Of a stretch of 7,687 bases of DNA, positions 1 to 5,337 are shown piece by piece. Below the pieces are notes generated by a model that was not told where the DNA came from, did no database searches, and was given only the letters and a program-made list of their open reading frames with translations. Each line of letters starts with the position of its first letter. Within the stretch, counting starts at the first letter, position 1. The position numbers and the translations under genes are program-made. The DNA comes from an uncultured Clostridia bacterium (GTDB lineage Bacteria; Bacillota; Clostridia; Oscillospirales; Oscillospiraceae). The DNA is taken from NCBI GenBank assembly GCA_947169005.1, contig CAMVOG010000110.1, forward strand, positions 1 through 7,687. The letters run 5' to 3'.

Positions 1-519
1 GGCGAAGATCACCAGGGCCAGCCACTCGTTGCCGCTCTCCGTAAACCAGGGGATGATGGAGCAGAGCACCGTGCGGCCCGCCACAAAGGCGGAGGCCACA
101 TAGACCGTGAAGCTCACCAGGAAGATGACGGCGCAGACGATCTTCAGCGCCGGGCTCTGGCTGGCGAAGCGGTTGGTCAGATACTGGGGCAGGGTGATGG
201 CGTCGCCGGAGGCCTTGGAGAAGCGCCGCAGCCGCCGGGCCACGAGGGCCCAGTTGGCGATGGTGCCCAATGCCAGGCCGATGCCGATCCACAGCTTGCC
301 CATGCCGAAGGCCAGGAGGCTCCCGGGGAAGCCCATCAGCAGCCAGCCGGACATATCCGAGGCCTGGGCGCTCATGGCCGTGACCCAGGGGCCCATGCGC
401 CGTCCGCCCAGGAAGTATTCCTTATCCGAGTTGTTCTTCGTTCTGGCGAAGAAATAGATGCCGATCACCAGGACAACGGCAAAGTAGAGGATAAAGGCAA
501 GCAATTCGCCGATATTCAT
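1..519 (-). CDS. putP: Sodium/proline symporter PutP, N-terminal 173 residues (cut by window edge)
   Basis: This is the N-terminal third of a sodium:solute symporter (SSS family) that imports proline using the Na+ gradient across the cytoplasmic membrane. I translated it from the ATG at 519; the frame stays open to base 1, so the gene continues outside the window. The visible part has a first membrane helix (about residues 5-25), then FLGGRRMGPWVTAMSAQASD and MSGWLLMGFPG. These match the PutP signature around the Na+ site. The aspartate at residue 55 sits at the same position as Asp55, which is essential for Na+ binding in E. coli PutP. Later segments (ITLPQYLTNRF near 108-118 and a helix near 126-147) also fit PutP. 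AAGAGGCG lies just upstream of the start. A promoter and a large palindrome lie directly upstream. The PutP assignment rests on family knowledge; closely related proline or pantothenate symporters are less likely because of the ASDMSGWLLMG block. Confidence 0.9.
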   Translation of the reverse strand, partial: MNIGELLAFILYFAVVLVIGIYFFARTKNNSDKEYFLGGRRMGPWVTAMSAQASDMSGWLLMGFPGSLLAFGMGKLWIGIGLALGTIANWALVARRLRRFSKASGDAITLPQYLTNRFASQSPALKIVCAVIFLVSFTVYVASAFVAGRTVLCSIIPWFTESGNEWLALVIFA

Positions 520-550
520 GTTATTCGCCTCTTTTTCATTAATAATTCAT

Positions 551-579
551 ATGATACCACAGAAAAAAAAGGGACGCAA
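551..579 (-). promoter_or_regulatory. Predicted sigma-A promoter of putP
   Basis: Read on the minus strand, a TTGCGT -35 box (574-579) and a TATCAT -10 box (551-556) are separated by exactly 17 bp. They lie 32 nt or more upstream of the putP start. The -35 box is weak (3 of 6 matches) and directly abuts the 40-bp palindrome at 581-620, which suggests control by a bound regulator. The spacer contains a run of eight T. This is a prediction from spacing and consensus only. Confidence 0.55.
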
Positions 580-580
580 T

Positions 581-620
581 AGAGAACGGAGTATAGACCG
601 AGGTCTATACTCCGTTCTCT
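581..620. promoter_or_regulatory. Perfect 40-bp palindrome, candidate TetR-family operator
   Basis: Two 19-bp arms are perfectly inverted around a 2-nt centre; the core reads TATAGACCGAGGTCTATA. It ends one base upstream of the putP -35 box and lies downstream of a TetR-family gene on the same strand. Operators with a TAGACC/GGTCTA core are known for several TetR-family regulators (the NemR and LmrA/YxaF type), so an operator is the favoured reading. As RNA it would form a strong hairpin, but the nearest T-run starts about 11 nt past the stem, so a standard intrinsic terminator fits less well. That the neighbouring TetR protein is the one that binds is inference. Confidence 0.6.
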
Positions 621-663
621 GTAAGTTTGCATTTCTATTGAAAAACAGCCGTTTTATAATAGA

Positions 664-716
664 CTGTCATTAAAACTCCCAGATGGACGAAAAATATTTT
701 TTTGCCCATCCGGGAG
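664..716 (-). terminator. Probable terminator of the decarboxylase-tetR operon
   Basis: On the minus strand, 11-nt arms at 706-716 (CTCCCGGATGG) and 676-686 (CCATCTGGGAG) pair with one G-U wobble. They are followed by TTTTAATG. The 19-nt loop is AT-rich and contains a smaller self-complementary AAAAATATTTTT. It lies about 30 nt after the TetR stop codon. The long loop and short T-run make it weaker than a textbook terminator. A second tiny hairpin (AAAAC-GGCT-GTTTT, 641-655) follows and may back it up. Confidence 0.5.
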
Positions 717-729
717 TATACAGTATTTG

Positions 730-760
730 CTCTGAACTCTGATCTCAGAACTCTGAACTC
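730..760. repeat. 7-bp tandem repeat (CTCTGAA) overlapping the tetR stop codon
   Basis: Four consecutive heptamers CTCTGAA, CTCTGAT, CTCAGAA, CTCTGAA start at 730 and are followed by a partial CTC. They span the last codons and stop codon of the TetR-family gene. Because the unit is not a multiple of three, gain or loss of one unit would change the last few residues and move the stop codon. The copies are imperfect, which lowers slippage. Confidence 0.6.
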
Positions 761-1347
761 TTTTCCCCCCGCAGACGCCCCGGCAGCCGGGGCGTGACCT
801 CCTTCGCGTAATTCTTCAGCGAGTAATCCCCCTCGCAGATGCACCAGTCGTAAAGCAGGGCCCGCTCACAGATGGCGTATAGCTTCGTGATCTCGTTCAC
901 GGGCAGGTCCGCCCGCAGCTCGCCCCGTTCCTGCCCCTCCGCCGCGATGCAGCGCAGGGCCTTGTAGTAGACCCGGTTGCGGTCCAGCAGGTGCTTGTCC
1001 CCCCGGGTGACGAGCTGGGTGGAATAGAGCTTCGCCAGCAGCTCCAGGGGCACGGTGTTTTCGATCACGGCGAAGAGCTCCGCGTTCAGGTACAGCAGCA
1101 TCTCGAAGCGGTCCATCTCCGGGTCAATGCCTGCCAGCAGCTCCTCATACTTCTCGTCAAAGAGCAGGGAGAGGGTGCTGAGCAGGGCGTCCTTCCCCTC
1201 AAAATAGTGGTAGAAGCTGCCCTTGGAGGTGCCGGAGGCGCGGATGATATCGTCCACGGTGGTGTCGTCGTAGCCCTGCTCGTAGAAGAGCCGCCAGGCC
1301 GTCGTGACGATCTTCCGCTTGGTGGGGTTCTTGCTCTTCCCGGCCAT
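745..1347 (-). CDS. TetR/AcrR-family transcriptional regulator
   Basis: This encodes a 200-residue one-component DNA-binding regulator, a typical TetR-family length. The N-terminal helix-turn-helix domain spans about residues 8-56. It contains the family hallmark LFYEQGYDDTTVDDII, then ASGTSKGSFYHYFEGKDALL, which covers the recognition helix. The C-terminal three quarters would be the ligand-binding and dimerisation domain. That part varies across the family, so the ligand cannot be read from it. The ATG at 1347 lies 1 nt past the stop codon of the decarboxylase beta gene, so it is almost certainly the last gene of that operon and translationally coupled. Downstream lie a probable terminator, a perfect palindrome and putP. 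Control of putP, of its own operon, or of both is plausible; no copy of the palindrome core was seen at the operon promoter. The final codons lie in a 7-bp tandem repeat. Confidence 0.9.
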   Translation of the reverse strand: MAGKSKNPTKRKIVTTAWRLFYEQGYDDTTVDDIIRASGTSKGSFYHYFEGKDALLSTLSLLFDEKYEELLAGIDPEMDRFEMLLYLNAELFAVIENTVPLELLAKLYSTQLVTRGDKHLLDRNRVYYKALRCIAAEGQERGELRADLPVNEITKLYAICERALLYDWCICEGDYSLKNYAKEVTPRLPGRLRGEKSSEF

Positions 1348-1348
1348 T

Positions 1349-2473
1349 TCAGCGATTGAAGAGGCTCAGCAGCACGCCAGCCGCCACAGCGGAGCCGATG
1401 ACGCCCGCCACGTTGGGGCCCATCGCGTGCATGAGCAGGAAGTTTTTCGGATTGGCCTTCTGCCCCACCTTCTGGGAGACGCGGGCCGCCATGGGTACCG
1501 CGGAGACGCCCGCCGAGCCGATCAGCGGGTTGATCTTCTCCTTGAGGAAGAGGTTCATGAGCTTCGCCAGCAGCACGCCGCCCGCGGAGCCGATGGCAAA
1601 GGCCAGCACGCCCAGCACCAGGATGAAGAGGGTCTGGGCCGTGAGAAAGGTCTCCGCCACGGCGGAGGCGCCCACGGAGAGGCCCAGGAGGATGGTGACG
1701 ATGTTGCACAGGGCGTTCTGGGCCGTGTCGGAGAGGCGGTCCGTCAGGCCGGACTCCCGGAACAGGTTGCCCAGCATCAGCATGCCCACCAGGGGGATGG
1801 CGTCGGGCAGGATCAGCGCCACGATGATGGTGACGAAGATGGGGAAGAGGATCTTCTCCTTCTTGGACACGGGGCGGAGCTGCTTCATCACGATCTGCCG
1901 CTCCTTCTCCGTGGTCAGCAGCCGCATGATGGGGGGCTGGATCACGGGCACCAGGGCCATGTAGGAATAGGCCGCGATGGCGATAGCGCTCAGCAGATGG
2001 GGGGCCATCATGGTGGTGGTGAGAATGGCGGTGGGGCCGTCCGCGCCGCCGATGATGGCGATGGAGCCTGCCTCCTGCGCGTTGAAGCCCAGGAAGATGG
2101 CGCCGATGAAGGTGACGAAGATGCCAAGCTGGGCCGCCGCGCCCAGCAGCAGGGACTTGGGGTTGGCGATCAGCGGGCCGAAGTCCGTCATGGCGCCCAC
2201 ACCCATGAAGATCAGCGGGGGCAGAATGCCCATTTTGTTGAGGCTGTAGAAATAATAGAGGATGCCGCTGTGCTCCTCGGGATTGAAAATGGTAGAGCCG
2301 AAGAGGTTGGACAGCAGCATGCCCATGGCGATGGGCACCAGCAGCAGGGGCTCGAACTTGCGCCCGATGGCCAGATACAGCAGCACGCAGGCAATCACGA
2401 CCATGATGAGGTTCCGCCAGTCGAACTGGGCGAGACCCGTGCTTTGGAGGAAGCGTACAATAGCGTCAAACAT
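1349..2473 (-). CDS. Sodium-pumping decarboxylase beta subunit (glutaconyl-CoA / methylmalonyl-CoA decarboxylase type)
   Basis: This is the membrane subunit that decarboxylates the carboxybiotin carried by its partner protein and uses the energy to pump Na+ out of the cell. The product has 374 residues, close to GcdB and MmdB (about 370-375) and shorter than OadB of oxaloacetate decarboxylase. It is very hydrophobic with many predicted helices. Visible family motifs are [11 protein letters not shown] (141-150 region, Asp145 corresponding to the aspartate essential for Na+ transport in OadB), [13 protein letters not shown] (315-327) and [12 protein letters not shown] (351-362). TAAGGAGGGG lies ahead of the ATG at 2473, so the ribosome binding site overlaps the stop codon of the biotin carrier gene. 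The substrate cannot be fixed from beta alone. Glutaconyl-CoA or methylmalonyl-CoA is favoured by length and by the D-C-B gene order. Confidence 0.92.
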   Translation of the reverse strand: MFDAIVRFLQSTGLAQFDWRNLIMVVIACVLLYLAIGRKFEPLLLVPIAMGMLLSNLFGSTIFNPEEHSGILYYFYSLNKMGILPPLIFMGVGAMTDFGPLIANPKSLLLGAAAQLGIFVTFIGAIFLGFNAQEAGSIAIIGGADGPTAILTTTMMAPHLLSAIAIAAYSYMALVPVIQPPIMRLLTTEKERQIVMKQLRPVSKKEKILFPIFVTIIVALILPDAIPLVGMLMLGNLFRESGLTDRLSDTAQNALCNIVTILLGLSVGASAVAETFLTAQTLFILVLGVLAFAIGSAGGVLLAKLMNLFLKEKINPLIGSAGVSAVPMAARVSQKVGQKANPKNFLLMHAMGPNVAGVIGSAVAAGVLLSLFNR

Positions 2474-2488
2474 ATTCGTTTCCCCTCC

Positions 2489-2878
2489 TTACAGCGCGAT
2501 GAGCAGATCGCCGGTGTTCACGCTCGCGCCCTTGGTGACCGCGACGCGGGAGACCACCCCGTCCTGGGGGGCGACGATCTCGTTTTCCATCTTCATGGCC
2601 TCTAAGATCAGCAGCACGTCCCCGGCCTTCACCTTGTCCCCGGCCTTTACGTTGATGGCGAGGATGGTGCCCGGCATGGGGCTGGTGACGCCGCTCTCCC
2701 CGGCGGCGGGCGCCGCGGGAGCGGGAGCGGGAGCGGGGGCCGGAGCCGCAGCAGGCGCGGGAGCCGGCGCGGGAGCAGCGGGCACGGGGGCGTAGGTCGG
2801 GACGGGGACGGCCCCCAGCTCCTCGATCTCCACCACATAGGGGGTGCCGTTCACGGTGACCTTATAGCTCTTTCTCAT
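2489..2878 (-). CDS. Biotin carboxyl carrier subunit of sodium-pumping decarboxylase
   Basis: This 129-residue protein (GcdC/MmdC type) carries CO2 as carboxybiotin from the cytosolic carboxyltransferase to the membrane beta subunit. It has three parts: a short N-terminal segment (1-22), an extremely Ala/Pro-rich flexible linker (about 23-60), and a biotinyl/lipoyl domain (about 61-129). The biotinylation motif EAMKMEN sits at 93-99, so Lys96 should carry biotin, added by biotin protein ligase. The GVTSPMPG block at the start of the domain is also typical. The ATG at 2878 overlaps the upstream TGA stop as ATGA, with GGGGGAGAG in front, indicating translational coupling to the membrane subunit gene. 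The linker is a simple-sequence stretch at DNA level (repeated GC-rich Ala/Pro codons), so its length may vary between strains. Confidence 0.95.
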   Translation of the reverse strand: MRKSYKVTVNGTPYVVEIEELGAVPVPTYAPVPAAPAPAPAPAAAPAPAPAPAPAAPAAGESGVTSPMPGTILAINVKAGDKVKAGDVLLILEAMKMENEIVAPQDGVVSRVAVTKGASVNTGDLLIAL

Positions 2879-3198
2879 TTGCGCTCTCCCCCTTCCCCGG
2901 TCTGCCGGATGCTGACCACCCGGAAGGGCTTGCCGTTTTCCATTTCACTCACCGCGCCGGTGATGGCGGCGGCGGTCTCCCCGTCGATCTGGGGGGCGGG
3001 GGCGTTCTCCTCCGCCTTTTTGCGCTCGCCGCGCTCCATCACGGCATGCATGATCTTGACCATGAACATGATGATGGCCAGCACCACCAGGCAGGTCCCG
3101 ATCCCCAGCACCATGACGATCAGCGCGCCGGACAGCTTTTCGCCGCCGGACAAGGTTTCAAGCAGCGCGGGGTCCTGAAACTTCTCGATCAGGCTCAA
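2875..3198 (-). CDS. OadG/MmdD-like small membrane subunit of sodium-pumping decarboxylase
   Basis: This 107-residue protein has the layout of the gamma/delta subunits of sodium-pumping decarboxylases. A short N-terminus is followed by one membrane helix (about residues 24-50), a charged ERGERKKAEE segment, and a soluble tail ending in a GKPFRVVSIRQ stretch. Such subunits anchor and assemble the carboxyltransferase on the membrane complex. The start is TTG at 3198, chosen because AAGGAGAGG lies 6-9 nt upstream and no in-frame ATG occurs before the membrane helix. The stop overlaps the next gene by 4 nt. As the first gene of the operon it lies where the carboxyltransferase gene would precede it in mmdADCB-type operons, but no such gene is present here. 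Sequence conservation in this family is low, so the call relies on topology and context as much as on sequence. Confidence 0.82.
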   Translation of the reverse strand: MSLIEKFQDPALLETLSGGEKLSGALIVMVLGIGTCLVVLAIIMFMVKIMHAVMERGERKKAEENAPAPQIDGETAAAITGAVSEMENGKPFRVVSIRQTGEGGERK

Positions 3199-3241
3199 GT
3201 CGATCCTCTCCTTCTTTTCGCGGGTTTTGTGGCTTTTTCTC

Positions 3242-3251
3242 GAACATGTTC
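3242..3251. promoter_or_regulatory. GAACATGTTC palindrome at the predicted transcription start of the decarboxylase operon
   Basis: This perfect 10-bp palindrome lies just downstream of the predicted minus-strand -10 box, about where transcription should begin. A repressor bound there would block the promoter. It is short, and the spacing between GAAC and GTTC is 2 nt, unlike the 4 nt of a Gram-positive LexA box. The binding protein is unknown. Confidence 0.3.
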
Positions 3252-3253
3252 AT

Positions 3254-3282
3254 ATCATACCCTATTTTTCGCCGCCCGTAAA
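3254..3282 (-). promoter_or_regulatory. Predicted promoter of the sodium-pump decarboxylase operon
   Basis: On the minus strand, a TTTACG -35 box (3277-3282) and a TATGAT -10 box (3254-3259) are 17 bp apart. Upstream of the -35 are A-tracts (3287-3292, 3296-3300, 3306-3311), which could act as an UP element. Transcription would start near 3247, leaving a leader of about 50 nt before the TTG start at 3198. Prediction from consensus and spacing only. Confidence 0.6.
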
Positions 3283-3331
3283 GCGCTTTTTTGCGTTTTT
3301 GCGTGTTTTTTCGCGCAACAGGGCGCGGCTG

Positions 3332-3360
3332 TGGACTTTTTGTGCTGCGTGTGCTATCAT
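3332..3360 (+). promoter_or_regulatory. Predicted promoter of the ECF sigma factor gene
   Basis: A TGGACT -35-like box (3332-3337, 4 of 6 matches) and a TATCAT -10 box (3355-3360) have a 17-bp spacer and lie about 24 nt ahead of the GTG start. It looks like a housekeeping promoter. I saw no clear AAC/CGTC pair of the kind expected for ECF autoregulation, though a divergent ECF promoter cannot be excluded. Confidence 0.5.
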
Positions 3361-3383
3361 GACGGCAAAAGGAGGGGTGGAGC

Positions 3384-3902
3384 GTGCTTGTTTACTTACA
3401 GATGCTGGAGACTGCGGAGGAAAAGGATAAATTCGCGCGGCTCTATACCCTCTGCCGTGGGAAGATGATGGCAGCCGCCATGCGGCTGCTCCGCAACCGG
3501 GAGGACGCGGAGGACGCCGTGCATCAGGCCTTTTTGGCTGTGCTTGAAAATTTCTCAAAAATATCGAACGTGGACTGTCCGCAAACGACGGCCTACGTCG
3601 TTATCATTACAGAGAGGAAGGCGCTGGACCTGCTTCGGGCCCGCTCCCGCCACCCGGAGGTGGAGCTGGACCCGGAGAAGCCGGGCCTGGCTGTGCCGCC
3701 CCCAGAGGGGGACGCGCTGGCGGCGGCGCTGGCCCGGCTGCCTGCCCGCTGCCGTGAGGCGCTACTGCTGCGCTATCGGCACGGCTACGGCACCGGGGAG
3801 CTGGCAAAGCTCTTCGGCATGAAGCGAGGCGCAGTACAGAAGCTGCTCTGGCGGGCCAAGGAGGCCCTTAAACGAGAGCTGGAAAAGGAGGGGGAGTCAT
3901 GA
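3384..3902 (+). CDS. ECF-type RNA polymerase sigma factor
   Basis: This 172-residue sigma-70-family factor has the two-domain ECF layout. Region 2 covers about residues 13-88 and includes LLRNREDAEDAVHQAFLAVL, typical of the helix that contacts the -10 element and core polymerase, then YVVIITERKALDLLRARSRH. A Pro-rich linker (about 89-110) follows. Region 4 spans about 111-167 and includes LPARCREALLLRYRHGYGTG and a helix-turn-helix (ELAKLFGMKRGAVQKLLWRA) for -35 recognition. The start is GTG at 3384 because GGAGGGG lies 6 nt upstream; ATG at 3402 is a less likely alternative. The stop overlaps the next gene by 4 nt, so regulator and sigma are made together. The stretch around 3541-3615 is richer in A/T than the rest and contains a 19-bp sequence repeated downstream of the partner gene. 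The signal and regulon are unknown. Confidence 0.92.
   Translation: MLVYLQMLETAEEKDKFARLYTLCRGKMMAAAMRLLRNREDAEDAVHQAFLAVLENFSKISNVDCPQTTAYVVIITERKALDLLRARSRHPEVELDPEKPGLAVPPPEGDALAAALARLPARCREALLLRYRHGYGTGELAKLFGMKRGAVQKLLWRAKEALKRELEKEGES
3596..3614 (+). repeat. Direct repeat copy 1 (19 bp, inside the sigma gene)
   Basis: CGTCGTTATCATTACAGAG occurs here, encoding part of the YVVIITER segment of sigma region 2. It recurs exactly at 4634-4652, in the gap after the anti-sigma gene. Both copies are followed by AGGAA, at once here and after nine extra bases in copy 2. An exact 19-bp match is unlikely by chance in a window this size. Confidence 0.7.
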
Positions 3903-4585
3903 GCCGCAAAAGTCTGAGCGGAAAAGAACTGCGCAGGGCCGCCGCCATGGTGGAGGCCGCCATGCTCTCCGCCCTGCCGGAGGCGGAAACGGCGTTTTCA
4001 CCCGCCTTTGAGGAAAAAATGGCTCCGCTGCTGCGCCGGGCCAAGCGGCACGCCTCTGTCCGCCGCACCCTGCAGGCGGCGGCTGTCTTCTTCCTGGCCC
4101 TGCTGGCAGGGGCCACGGTCTATCTTGCCGCCGTCCCGGAGGCCCGCGCCTCCGTGGTAAGCTGGGTGAAGGATAGCTTCGTGGGGCGGACGGTCTTCCG
4201 CTTCAGCGGTGAGGAAGAGACGGGATCGCTCCCCAACTATCGCCCTACCTGGCTGCCCGAAGGCTTCGAGCTGGCGGAGGAGCATGATACCGAAACGATC
4301 CACACATCAATATATCGGGATAAAGATGGCGTAGTCATGATAATAAGATGGAATTCCATGTCGGATGGATCAGCCATGTCCATTACAGAGTTAGGCGAGA
4401 GCTATGAGAAAACGAGTGTTCAGATCAACGGAATGTACGGAGAAATGAGCATCTGTTCCAGCGGTGATGATACGAATTACCTATGGTGGATAGACGAAGA
4501 ACATAATACATTCTTGTATTTAGAGACAGCAGAGGAGGAAACCATCATTTTGCACATAGCTGAGAGTATCATTTTGGAAGAATAG
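3899..4585 (+). CDS. Membrane anti-sigma-like protein with DUF4367-type sensor domain
   Basis: This 228-residue protein is the likely partner of the preceding sigma factor. It has a cytoplasmic N-terminus (1-56), one membrane helix (about 57-79) and an outer domain. Just after the helix comes EARASVVSWVKDSFVGRTVF, followed by YRPTWLPEGFELAEE, a WLPEGF-type signature of DUF4367 proteins commonly found next to ECF sigma factors in Clostridia. No zinc-binding HxxxCxxC motif is present, so it is not a ZAS-type anti-sigma factor. The likely role is to hold the sigma at the membrane until an outside signal is sensed. That role is inferred from coupling and topology. The ATG overlaps the sigma stop as ATGA. 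Composition changes sharply near residue 130: about 68% GC over 3901-4140 against about 42% over 4321-4560 by hand count, as if the sensor half had a different origin. Confidence 0.8.
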   Translation: MSRKSLSGKELRRAAAMVEAAMLSALPEAETAFSPAFEEKMAPLLRRAKRHASVRRTLQAAAVFFLALLAGATVYLAAVPEARASVVSWVKDSFVGRTVFRFSGEEETGSLPNYRPTWLPEGFELAEEHDTETIHTSIYRDKDGVVMIIRWNSMSDGSAMSITELGESYEKTSVQINGMYGEMSICSSGDDTNYLWWIDEEHNTFLYLETAEEETIILHIAESIILEE

Positions 4586-4633
4586 ACAAAATAGGTAAAT
4601 AATATCTTTTTGCTGTCCGGATTTGCACCTCCC

Positions 4634-4652
4634 CGTCGTTATCATTACAGAG
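4634..4652 (+). repeat. Direct repeat copy 2 (19 bp, downstream of the anti-sigma gene)
   Basis: This is the exact second copy of the 19-bp sequence at 3596-3614. The frame that encodes VVIITE in the sigma gene is open here too, from 4599 to a stop at 4695-4697, reading VVIITEAIERNGYSTISLVTP. It has no start codon or ribosome binding site. It may be the scar of a duplication or recombination. Confidence 0.65.
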
Positions 4653-4656
4653 GCGA

Positions 4657-4686
4657 TTGAGAGGAATGGGTATTCAACAATATCAT
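4657..4686 (+). promoter_or_regulatory. Predicted promoter of the SurA-N-like gene
   Basis: A TTGAGA -35 box (4657-4662, 5 of 6 matches) and a TATCAT -10 box (4681-4686, 5 of 6) have an 18-bp spacer. Transcription would start near 4693, giving a leader of about 20 nt with AAGGAG at 4699-4704. No terminator was seen between the anti-sigma gene and this site, so read-through is also possible. Confidence 0.6.
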
Positions 4687-4712
4687 TAGTTACACCTTAA
4701 GGAGTGAATACA

Positions 4713-5327
4713 ATGAAAAAAACTTATAAGTTGCTTATCATTCTCGGCGTGGTCATCGTCGTTCTGGCGGCGGTGGCCCTGGCCGCCACGCAGACCGATT
4801 GGTTCAGCCGCGGCGCGGCCCTGCGGGAGGCGCGGGAGGCTGCGGACGGCAGCCCGGTCCTGGCGGAATACCACGGCCATGAGGTGAGCCGGGCCATGGT
4901 CGACTATCAGCAGAAGCTGGCGGGTGGCCGCTCCGAGCGGGAGATCGTGGACACGATCCTGCGGGGCTATATGATGGTGGAGGAGGCGGAGGCCCGGGGC
5001 CTCGCCGCCACCCAGGAGGAGATCGACGAAATGGTGGAGGCTCCCCGCCAGGCCTATGAAAGCGGTGAAATGGGCGAGAACAACGTCCTGGACGAGTATT
5101 GCGCGGGTTTGGGCATCACGATCGAGGAATACTTCGCACAGCTCCGGGAGCAGGCCCCGGAAAACCTCGCCCACGCCAAGCTGCGGGACGCCCTTGCCCG
5201 TGAATACTGCGAGACCCACGGCCTGGAATACCGCCCCGGCGCGCAGTCCGACGAGGTGAACGCCGCCGTGGAAGCGGAGCTGGATAAGCTCTTTGAAGCG
5301 CACAAGGACGAGATCGTGTATTACTGA
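4713..5327 (+). CDS. Membrane-anchored SurA N-terminal-like protein without a PPIase domain
   Basis: The product has 204 residues. An N-terminal signal-anchor helix (about 6-25) should place it on the outer face of the membrane. It has no lipobox cysteine, so it is not a lipoprotein. Residues about 47-170 are helical and acidic: EYHGHEVSRAMVDYQQ, then IVDTILRGYMMVEEAEARGL, TQEEIDEMV and GITIEEYFAQLREQ. This pattern resembles the chaperone N-domain of SurA/PrsA-type proteins. The parvulin PPIase domain that follows in PrsA is missing, so a chaperone-like or binding role is more likely than isomerisation. Function is an inference. ATG at 4713 is preferred over the in-frame GTG at 4704 because AAGGAG (4699-4704) would overlap the GTG but lies 8 nt before the ATG. 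It has its own promoter and a strong terminator. High GC returns here after the AT-rich stretch upstream. Confidence 0.72.
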   Translation: MKKTYKLLIILGVVIVVLAAVALAATQTDWFSRGAALREAREAADGSPVLAEYHGHEVSRAMVDYQQKLAGGRSEREIVDTILRGYMMVEEAEARGLAATQEEIDEMVEAPRQAYESGEMGENNVLDEYCAGLGITIEEYFAQLREQAPENLAHAKLRDALAREYCETHGLEYRPGAQSDEVNAAVEAELDKLFEAHKDEIVYY

Positions 5328-5337
5328 ACGTGAATAC

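Noticed and set aside
107..457. Plus-strand open frame of 116 codons
   Set aside because: It lies opposite putP, whose conserved motifs are clear on the minus strand.
1086..1709. Minus-strand open frame of 207 codons bridging tetR and the beta gene
   Set aside because: It is a shifted-frame shadow with Arg/Pro/Gly-rich composition; both overlapping genes in the other frames have strong family motifs.
1304..2605. Very long open frame (433 codons) on the plus strand
   Set aside because: It is antisense to the decarboxylase beta gene and its product is dominated by His, Gln, Gly, Asp and Glu, as expected from the complement of GC-rich membrane-protein codons. There is no family motif, and the minus strand carries clear conserved motifs.
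2700..2800. GC-rich repetitive stretch as a possible repeat element
   Set aside because: It encodes the Ala/Pro linker of the biotin carrier protein, a normal feature of that family.
3241..3252. LexA/SOS box suggested by CGAACATGTTC
   Set aside because: The Gram-positive LexA box has four bases between GAAC and GTTC and a closing G; here there are two bases and the outer bases do not pair.
3262..3558. Minus-strand open frame of 98 codons running from the sigma gene into the divergent promoter region
   Set aside because: It overlaps the well-supported sigma factor gene and both promoters, and the product is Arg/Pro-rich without motifs.
4599..4697. Open frame without a start codon reading VVIITEAIERNGYSTISLVTP before the SurA-N-like gene
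   Set aside because: It has no start codon or ribosome binding site and overlaps the predicted promoter. It is reported only as the context of the 19-bp repeat; a gene remnant cannot be shown from this sequence alone.
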